Counted from the stretch's first letter, positions 52,453 to 61,800 are shown. The stretch: 64,000 nt of DNA from Planctomycetes bacterium GWF2_41_51 (GCA_001825665.1 MHXZ01000087.1:62001-126000); one strand, 5' to 3'. A program made the numbers and translations. The notes: a model not told the origin generated them from the sequence alone.

Positions 52453-53022
52453 ATGAAGCAAAAACAAGTTGTTGAATGGTTAGAGAAAAGTGAAAACCGA
52501 AAATCCATAATCACGCATTTGAAACAACCAATGACAGCCTTGCAACTGACAAAGTACACAGGGCTTAGTTTAGATCAATGTTCAATGCTTTTAGGACAGT
52601 TGACTCTATGCAGACTGGTTAAATGCTTAAATCCAACTGCCAAACGCAGCCGTTTATACTGGCTTACACCTATTGGTATATTGTGCCAAAGAAAATTACG
52701 AAACGATAAAAATCTTCCATCCATCGCTAAAAATTTACCTGATACTGATTGGGAATTATATGGCTGGTTATGTTATAGCCATCGTGCCGCAATTATTAGA
52801 ACCTTAACCGAACCTATGCAGCCGGCGACAATTAAACGCAAGGCGGTTCAGCAAAATCCTCAAATGAAAATGAGTGCAAATAATGTTCGAGATGTTATCA
52901 AATTATTTTTGCAAAAAGGGCTGGTCAGGAAAGTTATTGCCAAAAGGAAAGTTCATCCAAAATATGAACTTACCCAACAAGGAATTCAATTAAAAAATAT
53001 TCTCACCGAGGCAGGTGTATGA
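52453..53022 (+). CDS. Tandem winged-helix DNA-binding regulator (paralogue B)
   Basis: The 189-aa product is a clear paralogue of the regulator at 45725. It shares 'LKQPMTALQLTKYTGL', 'NPTAKRSRLYWLTPIG' (wing), 'YGWLCYSHRAAIIRTLTEPM' and 'MSANNVRDVIKLFLQKGL'. Two winged-helix domains lie at about 1-85 and 95-185. It is followed 9 bases later by the 701-aa gene and probably governs that operon. No TGTAACAT-type repeats are seen upstream of this copy, so its operator may differ. Confidence 0.72.
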   Translation: MKQKQVVEWLEKSENRKSIITHLKQPMTALQLTKYTGLSLDQCSMLLGQLTLCRLVKCLNPTAKRSRLYWLTPIGILCQRKLRNDKNLPSIAKNLPDTDWELYGWLCYSHRAAIIRTLTEPMQPATIKRKAVQQNPQMKMSANNVRDVIKLFLQKGLVRKVIAKRKVHPKYELTQQGIQLKNILTEAGV

Positions 53023-53031
53023 TTTTTCAAA

Positions 53032-55137
53032 ATGGCAGGTTCATATCAGGTTAGCGATTACAGCGGAATTGAATCAAAGGGAGATAAGCATGATTCAATT
53101 TATGGCGGAGAAGCTTTTTATTCAGTCGGTGCGGAAAGAACCCTTAAGGAAAAGATAGCTGATGTTCATGGATACGATTCCAGGCAAGTGAGTTTTATTG
53201 ATGATCTTGAAAACTTTTTCAACGATAAAGAAAAGTATCAACATGCGGCACAAAAATTCAAAACTTATGTAAAGTGCCATATAAATCCTCCTCAAAATGC
53301 AGAATCTGTAATAGATGAATTAATGAATTCAGGTTATATAATGGCTCTTGAAAGATTGTCTGCTCCTAATTCATCAAACGATTTGAAGTTTTATAAGCGA
53401 TATGCTGCTAATCGTGGTGTAACAAGGCCGCAGGCAATGCTGTTTGGCCCAAATGGGACTGTCAGGCAAGCATTTAGTATATGGAAAATACAAGAAGCAT
53501 TGAGAGGCCAACACCGTGCCAAAGAGAAACCTCATAATCATCAGACAATGAAGGTTTATAATGAAGCTGCTTTTAATACATACAGTATTCCTGAAATTAA
53601 AAATAAGCATGGTGATTATGAGCAGGTAGATATTTCTGCTGATAATAATAAACTTCCTGATGGTCTTGAAGGCCAGATAGCCAAATCCTTTAACAGAAAT
53701 CCTAACCTTCGTGGTTATTACGTGGGTACAAAGAGGCTTTCCGGTGATCTATCTTATAAAATTGTTGAAGCAATGGCTATTGAATTTCTTGCAAAACAGA
53801 ATGATTATAAACCAATCCGTCTTAGGACATCCCAATTAGAAGATGTTATTGTAAAAGCAAATGAAGCTGGCAAGGATGCTTTTGTGGAATTATATAATAT
53901 TTCCGGAAAAGATGATAAATTCTTTGAATATTATTGGGATAAAGCACGAAAAACATTGAATGATTATGCAATAACTCTTTGGCAAAAAAGAGACTGCTTT
54001 CGTCAGGCAATTGCAAAAAGGAAGGCAAAACCCTTCCCAGGAACAATTTACATTAACAACGGCAGATATTATTGGCTGCCTAAAAAAGATGAAAAGCCTT
54101 TGGCGCTTATTCCTGAAAGCCGGAAGAACAAATTGCCTGGTTCTCTTTTGAAAAATGAACCTGGAGGCTATTTTTGGTGGATGCCGTATTTGAAATTTCG
54201 AAGGCGTTTAATACCCGAAGGACAAAAGACAGCCACTAAAGATTATAAAATCGCGAAGAAACTGCAGCAAAAGGAATGGGAAAAAATACAGAAATATGAA
54301 CCTAAGATTGCTGAAAAATTAATGAATGTAAGGATATGTGGTCGTGCTACAAAGCATAAACCAACTGCTTGTAAAATAGCAAAAAAACTATGGCACCAAA
54401 TACAGGAAAACGACCCCGAGAAAGCTGCAAGAATCATGTATGATGGACGGCCTGAAAAAACTAAACCTGATATTGATAAGGTTTGGCCTTGTTGGGCAGA
54501 AGAAAAGGAAAGACTTCTTTCAATGAAAAATGAGCCTCAAATGCCAATAGTTTATCCAGAGCAAGCCATACATGATGAATGCAAATATGGGCTGCGTGTT
54601 CCGAAAAAACTCGAAAAAATTGTTGAAAAAATCAAAAATGTCGACTGGCTGAAAAGAGATGCAATGCTCGTATTTGAAGATAAAGCCTTGCCAGTCCCAA
54701 GAGAAATAGCAATTAAATCAAATGGAAAGGAATGGACAAATGAACAAGAAAAATATGGTAAAAGATTCGTCATGCAAGGTTGTACATGTATCGATAGGGA
54801 TACTGGGAGAATCAGAATCGATATCTATAGTCCGGGATTTGGCAAACCTCGGATACTTACCGAAAAAGTATATCAGGTTGTCTATGAAATTATCCGAGAA
54901 ACAAGCCCAAAAACTCTTAGAGCAATACAAAAATGGTATGATAAAGGGACCAAGACTGGAGCGGATTCAACAATCCCGATAAGTGAGGCCTTTGCAAAGA
55001 CAATGGCAATTAAAGAAACAGGCTTGCCTACCGATATACCATCTAATGTCGTCAAATATGCTCAGAAAATTTTTTCAGATAAATGTAAAGTTGAGCCATC
55101 TGTAATTGAAAAAATTAAAAGCAAGTTAACAGGCTAA
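53032..55137 (+). CDS. Unknown 701-aa protein, possibly with an inactive zincin-like C-terminus
   Basis: I do not recognise this protein. It has a mixed alpha/beta N-terminal half, a basic helical centre with near-repeats ('TKDYKIAKKLQQKEWEKIQK' and 'TACKIAKKLWHQIQENDP'), and a conserved-looking C-terminus. There 'LTEKVYQVVYEIIRETSPKT' is followed ~35 residues later by 'PISEAFAKTMA'. The spacing recalls the HExxH...EAFA layout of zinc metalloproteases, but the HExxH histidines are missing. It may be an inactive or non-peptidase relative. Coupling to the winged-helix gene suggests a mobile-element or defence role. Confidence 0.5.
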   Translation: MAGSYQVSDYSGIESKGDKHDSIYGGEAFYSVGAERTLKEKIADVHGYDSRQVSFIDDLENFFNDKEKYQHAAQKFKTYVKCHINPPQNAESVIDELMNSGYIMALERLSAPNSSNDLKFYKRYAANRGVTRPQAMLFGPNGTVRQAFSIWKIQEALRGQHRAKEKPHNHQTMKVYNEAAFNTYSIPEIKNKHGDYEQVDISADNNKLPDGLEGQIAKSFNRNPNLRGYYVGTKRLSGDLSYKIVEAMAIEFLAKQNDYKPIRLRTSQLEDVIVKANEAGKDAFVELYNISGKDDKFFEYYWDKARKTLNDYAITLWQKRDCFRQAIAKRKAKPFPGTIYINNGRYYWLPKKDEKPLALIPESRKNKLPGSLLKNEPGGYFWWMPYLKFRRRLIPEGQKTATKDYKIAKKLQQKEWEKIQKYEPKIAEKLMNVRICGRATKHKPTACKIAKKLWHQIQENDPEKAARIMYDGRPEKTKPDIDKVWPCWAEEKERLLSMKNEPQMPIVYPEQAIHDECKYGLRVPKKLEKIVEKIKNVDWLKRDAMLVFEDKALPVPREIAIKSNGKEWTNEQEKYGKRFVMQGCTCIDRDTGRIRIDIYSPGFGKPRILTEKVYQVVYEIIRETSPKTLRAIQKWYDKGTKTGADSTIPISEAFAKTMAIKETGLPTDIPSNVVKYAQKIFSDKCKVEPSVIEKIKSKLTG

Positions 55138-55147
55138 CAAAATGAGG

Positions 55148-55597
55148 CTATATATCATTAATAGAAAAATCAAATTCCCATCCTTCATGCCCTGCTAAAA
55201 TAGTTTCTAACTCATCCATTGAAAGGAATCTTCCGTCAACTAACAGTCCATGCGAGTCGCTTTCACGATCATAGGTTATACTGCCACGCATTTTACCATG
55301 GGTTAATGTTACTGAATTCATTGAGGCATCCAGGTACTTTATAGAAATTGCTTCCTTGATTTTCTTACGTAACTGTCCAAGAGCAGAATATGGACTCGTC
55401 TCTGAGAAAGCTTCTATCTGATATCCACATCCATCAGGCTGTTGTTCGGTAGCGATTAAATGCCACCCCATAGGCAACTGATGACTGCTTATTTGAAATA
55501 CTCTCTTTTTGCCTGCGCAGTCATGATATTCATCAATTATGGGAAAAACCTGATTATCATTTGGTAAATCATTTGAGTTATTATTTTTTCTAATCAT
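55148..55597 (-). CDS. Unknown 149-aa protein, DUF7713-like C-terminus
   Basis: The C-terminal half, 'MRGSITYDRESDSHGLLVDG' followed by 'RFLSMDELETILAGHEGWEF', resembles a domain of unknown function (DUF7713 type) found in small bacterial proteins, but I cannot verify this without a search. The N-terminus is beta-rich ('KKRVFQISSHQLPMGWHLIA'). It is convergent with the 701-aa gene, ten bases away, and may be independent of that operon. Confidence 0.5.
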   Translation of the reverse strand: MIRKNNNSNDLPNDNQVFPIIDEYHDCAGKKRVFQISSHQLPMGWHLIATEQQPDGCGYQIEAFSETSPYSALGQLRKKIKEAISIKYLDASMNSVTLTHGKMRGSITYDRESDSHGLLVDGRFLSMDELETILAGHEGWEFDFSINDI

Positions 55598-55740
55598 GTT
55601 ACGCTAACTCCTATATATTTAACGTTAATTTTGATTATTAAATAATGACATTTTGCTTGTATATCAAGTGAATTTTATATGACAATTTCAAAAAGTAAAA
55701 TCAGTGCAACCCTTATAAAGTAGCCAATAAAAAACTACAT

Positions 55741-56148
55741 ATGGCAGAATTTTCAAAATCTTTAGAAGAAAAAGCACAACAGATTATCCAGGATTTTGAT
55801 AATAGGGACTGGGACAATTCAATTCCCGCGATATTGAAACGCGAAATTGCCTTTACTGTCGACCAAATCAAGCGATTTAAAGAATTTCATAATGACCAGA
55901 TTGAAGAATTTTATAAAACAGAGTGTGACATTGAAACAGAATTATTGCAGGTAGAAAGCAGAACTCCCAGATACTCTCCATATAAATATCCTGAAAGAGA
56001 AAAACTGCAACGACAACTGGTCGGAGTAAAAAGTGAAAAAAGAAGGCAGGAAGTCTTCTATGAAGACAGAATGCAGAATTTCGAAAAGAATTTGCTGGCG
56101 TTAATACATAAACACGAGCAGGTCAGAAATATCGATGATAAACCTTGA
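55741..56148 (+). CDS. Coiled-coil protein coupled to the ATPase
   Basis: This 135-aa, highly charged protein is predicted to be mostly coiled coil ('IAFTVDQIKRFKEFHND', 'LLQVESRTPRY', 'KLQRQLVGVKSEKRRQE'). It overlaps the ATPase start by 14 bases, so the two proteins are likely partners. I do not recognise a family. Confidence 0.65.
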   Translation: MAEFSKSLEEKAQQIIQDFDNRDWDNSIPAILKREIAFTVDQIKRFKEFHNDQIEEFYKTECDIETELLQVESRTPRYSPYKYPEREKLQRQLVGVKSEKRRQEVFYEDRMQNFEKNLLALIHKHEQVRNIDDKP

Positions 56149-58075
56149 TAAAATTCTGCAAAAACTCGAACCATTAATGTCCAACCAAGTTGAACATTGG
56201 TGTAAGGTAATGGAAATTGGCTCACCTGAATTAAAAGAACTGATTGAAAAACAGATTATTTCAATAGCCTATAAAAAATTAGGAAATTTCCACAAGGAAA
56301 TTCTTTTATCCTTACCTTCTAAAAACAAATCCAGGGGTATGTTTAATCTTGGAACAGTTATTTATAAGGATGAAAAATGGCCTGTCGGTCTATCCAAATC
56401 TGAAATTATGCAGAACATGGCTATTTTCGGAAGGTCTGGTGCTGGCAAAACCAATGTTGCATTTCATATAATGAAACAGCTTGAAGAACAGAATATCCCT
56501 TTTTTATTTTTAGATTGGAAGCGAACAGCACGCCACTTACTACCAGGATTAAAACGTAAAGTTAATATCAATACTCCTGGCAGAAAATTAGCAGAATTTA
56601 AGTTTAATCCTTTTATTCCTCCTGTCGGTCTTGAGCATAATGTATATATTAATCAAATAGTGGATATTTTGGCAGAAGCATATACATTAGGTGATGGCTC
56701 AAAAAGTGTTTTACAAAAAGCAATCTCTGTTTGTTATCAGCAAGGAAAGTCAACTGTAAAAGATATCATTCAGCAAATAGAAAAAATGCCTGATAAAGGC
56801 AGAGTCGGCAATTGGAAAATCTCTGCCTTAAGAGCCATGGAAAGCCTGGATTTTGCAGATATTACTTCCACAAATCAATTAACCCAGCAGGAAATGACAT
56901 ATTCACTATTGCGGGAAAATACAATTATTGAATTGGATGCTTTAAGTCAGAACGCCAAAAAATTCATTATTCCTGTTTTATGTCTGTGGCTTTATTATGT
57001 AAGGCTCGCAAGCCCCGTGCGTGAAGAGTTAAGTTTTGTTATTTTTTTGGAAGAAGCTCATCATGTTTTATATAAACAGGAAAAAAGAAGCAGTGAAATG
57101 CCTCTGGAGATGCTATTGCGTCAATGCAGAGAGATTGGCATAGGAATAATTGTAATAGACCAGCACCCGCATTTAATATCCAGTGCTGTTTTAGGTAATA
57201 GTTTTACAAGCATCTGTTTAAATTTAAAGGACCCAAGCGATATTAATAAAGCTGCTGCCATGTCTTTGGTTGACTCGGATGAAAAAAATTGTTTCAGTAT
57301 GCTGCCTGTTGGACATGGTATAGTCAAATTGCAAGATCGGTGGCGCAGGCCATTTTTAGTCAAATTTCCTGCTGTAAATGTTCAGAAAGGTTCTGTAAGT
57401 GATGGGGATATTTCAAATTATTTGCGACTCAACAAAACAGGTTCAGGCCGGAAAACATCTAAAGTCCTTGAATTTGGACAGAGTCCACAGGTTCCACTGT
57501 TTGATAATAGTTTAAATAACACATCATTTGAATTTCTGCAAGACATAATTACACATCCTGATGATGGAGTTAAATTAAGATATAAAAGGCTCAATTTAAG
57601 CACTGGCAGTGGAAATAGAATTAAAGAACAATTGTTAGAGCATGGTTGGATTGAATCTCAAGCAATAGCTATGGGTAAAACCAGGAAGACTGCTTTGCGA
57701 CTTACAAAAAAGGCAGCAGAATATTTTGAGGGTGAAATTTCCAATACAGGATATGGCTCAATAGCTCACGAATACTGGAAAAGGTATTATGGTTATAAAT
57801 TTCATATGCAGGGATACCAGATTAATTTTGAGGTTCCCAGAAAATACGGGAGAGTTGACGTTGTAGCTTCTAAAGGTAATGGAAAAATTGCAATTGAAAT
57901 TGAAACTGGCAAATCCGATTTTATTAAGAATGTGAAACATGATTTATCGTCAAGATTCAATAAAGTGCTAATCGTGGCCACTGACAAAAAAGCTTTTAAG
58001 AAAATTGAATATCAAATTGCAAAGGAAGGTTTGTTTATCCCTGAAAGGGTTGAGATAATTGCGGCAGGTAGTTGA
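56135..58075 (+). CDS. HerA-type ATPase with winged helix and PD-(D/E)XK-like C-terminus
   Basis: The 646-aa protein has a P-loop at 99-106 ('GRSGAGKT'), a following 'LFLDWKRTARHLLPG', and a Walker B near 306 ('FVIFLEEAHHVL') with the EEAH of HerA/DUF87 ATPases. 'GIGIIVIDQHPHLIS' is sensor-like. A winged helix spans about 465-520. Residues 570-620 have 'RVDVVASKGNGKIAIEIETG' and 'VLIVATDKKAFKKI', in which the Asp, Glu and following residues look like an intact nuclease-type core. The overall plan matches the element ATPase at 30073. A zinc ribbon gene begins inside its stop codon. It may process or translocate DNA in defence, conjugation or transposition. Confidence 0.8.
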   Translation: MINLDKILQKLEPLMSNQVEHWCKVMEIGSPELKELIEKQIISIAYKKLGNFHKEILLSLPSKNKSRGMFNLGTVIYKDEKWPVGLSKSEIMQNMAIFGRSGAGKTNVAFHIMKQLEEQNIPFLFLDWKRTARHLLPGLKRKVNINTPGRKLAEFKFNPFIPPVGLEHNVYINQIVDILAEAYTLGDGSKSVLQKAISVCYQQGKSTVKDIIQQIEKMPDKGRVGNWKISALRAMESLDFADITSTNQLTQQEMTYSLLRENTIIELDALSQNAKKFIIPVLCLWLYYVRLASPVREELSFVIFLEEAHHVLYKQEKRSSEMPLEMLLRQCREIGIGIIVIDQHPHLISSAVLGNSFTSICLNLKDPSDINKAAAMSLVDSDEKNCFSMLPVGHGIVKLQDRWRRPFLVKFPAVNVQKGSVSDGDISNYLRLNKTGSGRKTSKVLEFGQSPQVPLFDNSLNNTSFEFLQDIITHPDDGVKLRYKRLNLSTGSGNRIKEQLLEHGWIESQAIAMGKTRKTALRLTKKAAEYFEGEISNTGYGSIAHEYWKRYYGYKFHMQGYQINFEVPRKYGRVDVVASKGNGKIAIEIETGKSDFIKNVKHDLSSRFNKVLIVATDKKAFKKIEYQIAKEGLFIPERVEIIAAGS

Positions 58076-58221
58076 ATATTTCAATCAAAGAGATACCCAT
58101 TTGCCCAACTCACCGCATAAAAATGATTCTGAGAAATGGGAGATATGGTAAATTCTATGGTTGTCCGAATTTCCCTTATTGTAGAAAAACAGTCGATTAT
58201 AAATATACAAAACAATGTTAA
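58072..58221 (+). CDS. Orphan topoisomerase-type zinc ribbon (49 aa), coupled to the ATPase
   Basis: A TTG at 58072 overlaps the ATPase stop (58073-58075) and opens a 49-codon frame. It reads 'CPTHRIKMILRNGRYGKFYG' and then 'CPNFPYCRKTV'. 'RNGRYGKFYGCPNFPYC' is the hallmark of the C4 zinc finger at the C-terminus of type IA topoisomerases. Ligands would be C11, H14, C31 and C37. An ATG at codon 18 (58123) would lose half the site. Such ribbons are commonly fused to restriction-type nucleases, so this may be a domain of the ATPase split off by a frameshift, or a separate small protein. It was easily missed because of its size. Confidence 0.65.
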   Translation: MNISIKEIPICPTHRIKMILRNGRYGKFYGCPNFPYCRKTVDYKYTKQC

Positions 58222-58241
58222 AATTATTACAAAATATTAAA

Positions 58242-59924
58242 TTAATTGTTACGATTGATCATTGTGAAAAGTTTATCAGCCAATTCACGGTCGAGTGTTT
58301 TCAATATCTCATATTGTTTTAATGCTGATTCCTGGCCGCCATGTCTGATATAAGCAACCCCAAGATTCATATGAAATTGCGCAAAATCCGGTAATAACTC
58401 AATAGCTTTTTTATAATTCTTTATCGATTCTTGAAATTGTCCAAGCATATAATATGTCGCACCTATATCGTTGTACGCATGTGCAAAATTCGGCTCAATG
58501 CTCAAAGTCTGCTCGAAAACATCAATCGCTTTTTCATAATTTCCAAGCTGATTATAGTAAGTCCCCAGATTATAATATTCCTGTGCAGATATATCGGGAT
58601 TCAATTTTATAATATACTTGTATGTTTCTATCGCTTTGTCATATCGGCCCAATTTACCATATAAGTTTGCAAGATGCTTGTGAGCAGAAATAAGATTTGG
58701 CTCAATAACTATTGCTTGTTTATGATATTGAATAGCATCTTCCACTTTATCTAATCTATAATGTGCCACGCCAAGGTTGTCATAGACAGATGCAGAATTT
58801 GGTTCAATTTCTATTGCTTTATTGAAAATTGCTATTGCGTCCTCATATTTATTGAATTTATCACAGTAAATCGCACCCAGCGTATCATATGCCTCAATGC
58901 AATTTGGTTCCATTTTTATAGCCTGTTTGCAGGCCTCTGCTGCTGATTCATAATGGCCGAATTGAAAATAAATTAATCCCATTGTGCTGTAGGCTAAAGC
59001 ATTATTCGGGTTTTTCTCTAATACTCTTTTACAAATACTTATCGAATGGTCATAAAGTGAATTATACTTTGTCATATCTTCATTTTTAGGCAAATTTATC
59101 ACTAATAGTTGAATAGCTGCCAGGGCATTGTCATATTGTTCAAGTTTGGCATAAATTTCTGCAAGATTTGAACATGAACTTAAATTATATCCGATGCTGA
59201 TGCTTTTTTTCAAAACCTCTAATGCTTCTGTGTAGCGTCCAAGACAGTTATAGGCTCCCGCCAAATTACTTAAAGCATCTGCGTTATTCGGGTCAATGCT
59301 AACACTTTTTTTCAGAGATTCCAATGCTTCTTCATTTCGACCAATATATAAATATACTGTTCCCAGGCAATAATTAGCCAATGAAGAGGCGGGGTCAAGT
59401 TTAATAGCTAATTCGGATTCTTTTATTGCTTCGTCGGCGTTTCCTAACTGGCCATATACCATTCCAAGATGACTATGCGCTTTAGCTAAATTTGGGTCAA
59501 TTTCGATTGCCTTTTTAAAGTATTCCACTGATTCTTTGAAACGGCCACATTTGGTTTGCGCGGTGCCGAGTCCGTCAAATGCTTCCGCATAATCGCCTTT
59601 AATACTTATTGCTTTATTCAACGATTCGATAGCTTCTTCAATTTTACCGTAATTGCCGAAAGCCCTGCCAAGATTATAATAAGCCTCTGCATTATTGGGA
59701 TTTATTATGATAGATTCCTTGAGAGCCTCTATTGCCTTTTCATATGCACCTGATTTAATATCTTCAATGCCACTATTCAAATACTTTTCAGCAGCATTAG
59801 GCTCATTGACTGTATTAGTTTTATTGCCCTCATCTGTTTTCTTGTGGCATCCCGATAAAGTCGCAAGCAAAATTACACATATACAAATTATAGATAATAG
59901 TTTTCGATTCTTTTTTGTGTTCAT
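58242..59924 (-). CDS. TPR lipoprotein
   Basis: The ATG at 59924 follows AAGGAG. The 560-aa product has a signal peptide ending with a lipobox ('LLATLSGC') and then about 15 tetratricopeptide repeats in near-perfect tandem ('NPNNAEAYYNLGRAFGNYGK', 'ASVYDNLGVAHYRLDKVEDA'). It probably anchors in the membrane and serves as a protein-interaction scaffold. No enzymatic domain is present. It is the second gene after the beta-helix protein in the - direction. Confidence 0.85.
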   Translation of the reverse strand: MNTKKNRKLLSIICICVILLATLSGCHKKTDEGNKTNTVNEPNAAEKYLNSGIEDIKSGAYEKAIEALKESIIINPNNAEAYYNLGRAFGNYGKIEEAIESLNKAISIKGDYAEAFDGLGTAQTKCGRFKESVEYFKKAIEIDPNLAKAHSHLGMVYGQLGNADEAIKESELAIKLDPASSLANYCLGTVYLYIGRNEEALESLKKSVSIDPNNADALSNLAGAYNCLGRYTEALEVLKKSISIGYNLSSCSNLAEIYAKLEQYDNALAAIQLLVINLPKNEDMTKYNSLYDHSISICKRVLEKNPNNALAYSTMGLIYFQFGHYESAAEACKQAIKMEPNCIEAYDTLGAIYCDKFNKYEDAIAIFNKAIEIEPNSASVYDNLGVAHYRLDKVEDAIQYHKQAIVIEPNLISAHKHLANLYGKLGRYDKAIETYKYIIKLNPDISAQEYYNLGTYYNQLGNYEKAIDVFEQTLSIEPNFAHAYNDIGATYYMLGQFQESIKNYKKAIELLPDFAQFHMNLGVAYIRHGGQESALKQYEILKTLDRELADKLFTMINRNN

Positions 59925-59941
59925 CACATTCTCCTTAACGA

Positions 59942-61153
59942 TTATTCTTTCATCCAATTTTCAGCTAATAAAGAAAAGTCGAGAAAATTTACAATTCCAT
60001 CTGCTGGAATAGGAGCGACATCAGCCAAAGGATTATCAGGCGGCTGTAGCCACTGTTCCGCAAGTAGGTATATATCTTCAAAATCCACTTCACCATCTTC
60101 GGTGATATCTCCTACCAGACTGATACTTCGAGTCGCTTCTGGGGTGTTACCATACGCTCCCATATCAATCCTTCCGCCATTAGGCAATGGTTCATTTTCG
60201 AAAGAAGAAGGATCACCGGCATCAATACAAGGCGAATTATAGCGCAAATGATAATCCGTATTTTGTGCCCATACGATCCTTGTGCCTATTCCTCCGCCAC
60301 GTGTAATCATACACACAGTAACCTTGATCCATTCATTACCATTAAATAAAGGATTTGAATGTATATTTCCAATGCCGGCATCATCTTCTTCTATACAGGA
60401 ATAGGTCGCTGAGCAGCCGTATAAATCGTCACCGTTATTCCATATTATAGAATTATTAATGGTTGCATTGCTATTCTCAGAACAATACACCCCATTATTG
60501 TTGTCTGCGATGGTACATTTACTTATATAGGGTGAACTTCCAGAATCGCAATAAACACCACTGCCGTAAAGTCCTAAATCATTTTGGGCAATTATAGTGT
60601 TTGCGATGACAGGTGAAGATTCATTTACACAATAAATTCCGCCGCCATACTGTGCTGAATTATTTATAATTTTGCATTTTGCTATTGTCGGTGAACTATC
60701 GTAACAGGCAATTCCGCCACCAGTTCCTAACCCGACATTATTACTTAAAATGATGCAATTTTTAATTATTGGTGAAGAATTCTGGCAGAATATTCCACCG
60801 CCTGAATTTACATCTGAAATTGATGTTCCAGTGCCACCTAAAATTGTAAAACCATCAATAACAGATTTAGATGTTTCACCATTAACAAAAGAAACCACAC
60901 TTCCTGAACTAATATTTCCACTAATAAATGTTTTATGGGGTTCGCCGCTGCTCTTAACCGTGATAGTTTTACCAAGAAAATTAATAGTTTCACAGTAAGT
61001 GCTTGGGGCGACGATTATGATATCGCCATTAACGGCGGCGTCTATTGCTGATTGAATCGTTGGAAAATCTGTTGGCACATAAAGATTTTGCGATTGACCT
61101 AAACCTGCAAAAATAATCAACCAGATAAAAACAAGTTGAAATATTCTTCTCAT
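59942..61153 (-). CDS. Secreted right-handed beta-helix protein with dockerin-like tail
   Basis: The 403-aa protein has a signal peptide (about 1-21), then 'PTDFPTIQSAIDAAVNGD' and 'IIVAPSTYCETINFLGKT', the start of polymorphic-outer-membrane-type beta-helix proteins. Repeats such as 'SSPIIKNCIILSNN' follow. The C-terminus has 'VGDITEDGEVDFEDIYLLAE' and 'DGIVNFLDFSLLAENW', two Ca2+-loop-like dockerin-type repeats seen in Phycisphaerae. Its likely role is in extracellular polysaccharide binding or degradation, or display on the surface. It points to the planctomycete origin of the window. Confidence 0.85.
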   Translation of the reverse strand: MRRIFQLVFIWLIIFAGLGQSQNLYVPTDFPTIQSAIDAAVNGDIIIVAPSTYCETINFLGKTITVKSSGEPHKTFISGNISSGSVVSFVNGETSKSVIDGFTILGGTGTSISDVNSGGGIFCQNSSPIIKNCIILSNNVGLGTGGGIACYDSSPTIAKCKIINNSAQYGGGIYCVNESSPVIANTIIAQNDLGLYGSGVYCDSGSSPYISKCTIADNNNGVYCSENSNATINNSIIWNNGDDLYGCSATYSCIEEDDAGIGNIHSNPLFNGNEWIKVTVCMITRGGGIGTRIVWAQNTDYHLRYNSPCIDAGDPSSFENEPLPNGGRIDMGAYGNTPEATRSISLVGDITEDGEVDFEDIYLLAEQWLQPPDNPLADVAPIPADGIVNFLDFSLLAENWMKE

Positions 61154-61179
61154 ATCTTTCCTTTAGAAATTAACTCTTT

Positions 61180-61800
61180 TCATAAATACAATTTCTCCAG
61201 CGTGTTTTTGATATCAGGCATCATCACATTAGCGTACACCTCTGTCGTAGAAATTCGGGTATGGCCGAGTTGCTTTTGCACAAGCCTCATATTCCAATTA
61301 CCTGCTTTAAGCAGGAAACACGCATGCGTATGTCTCAAGCAATGAATGGAGTACCTCGCAGGCAATCCAGCAAGTTTTGCGCAACGCTTGAAAGCCTTTT
61401 GTATCGCTCTTGTTGTCATATGCTTTCCTGTGTTGCTGGATATAAGCAAAGGCTGTTCAGATTCAGTTGATTCGCCGGTTGCCATCTTCCATTCCAGATA
61501 CTCTTTGCAGTGCTTTTTGAAAATCGAATTAAAAAACACAATTCTTTTCTTGCCTCCTTTTCCTTTTCTCACGATTAATGAAGGAACAATATTTTCTAAA
61601 AATAAATCTCCGCAGTTCAAAGCAGCAATCTCCATGACTCTCAGGCCGGTAGCCAATGCAAGGTGAATAACGAAGTGGTCTCTAATAGCGGGTTTTCCGG
61701 ATTTCATTTGTGCCTTAGCTTTTGATGTCTCCATTAATTTTTTTGCTTCTTTTTCTGACAAACATTTGTCAGGCTCAGGCACCCAGTTACTGAATTTCAT
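61180..61800 (-). CDS. Tyrosine recombinase, catalytic domain only
   Basis: This 206-aa protein lacks the N-terminal core-binding domain but keeps the complete catalytic set: Arg in 'ATGLRVMEIAALN', Lys in 'GKGGKKRIVFF', 'HCLRHTHACFLL' (HxxR), 'QLGHTRISTT' and the nucleophile in 'TEVYANV'. Its N-terminus starts with 'CLSEKEAKKLMETSK', just at the catalytic domain. It may be a truncated integrase or a short form like those seen in some planctomycete islands. It lies about 20 bases downstream of the beta-helix gene start, at a probable island boundary. Confidence 0.85.
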   Translation of the reverse strand: MKFSNWVPEPDKCLSEKEAKKLMETSKAKAQMKSGKPAIRDHFVIHLALATGLRVMEIAALNCGDLFLENIVPSLIVRKGKGGKKRIVFFNSIFKKHCKEYLEWKMATGESTESEQPLLISSNTGKHMTTRAIQKAFKRCAKLAGLPARYSIHCLRHTHACFLLKAGNWNMRLVQKQLGHTRISTTEVYANVMMPDIKNTLEKLYL

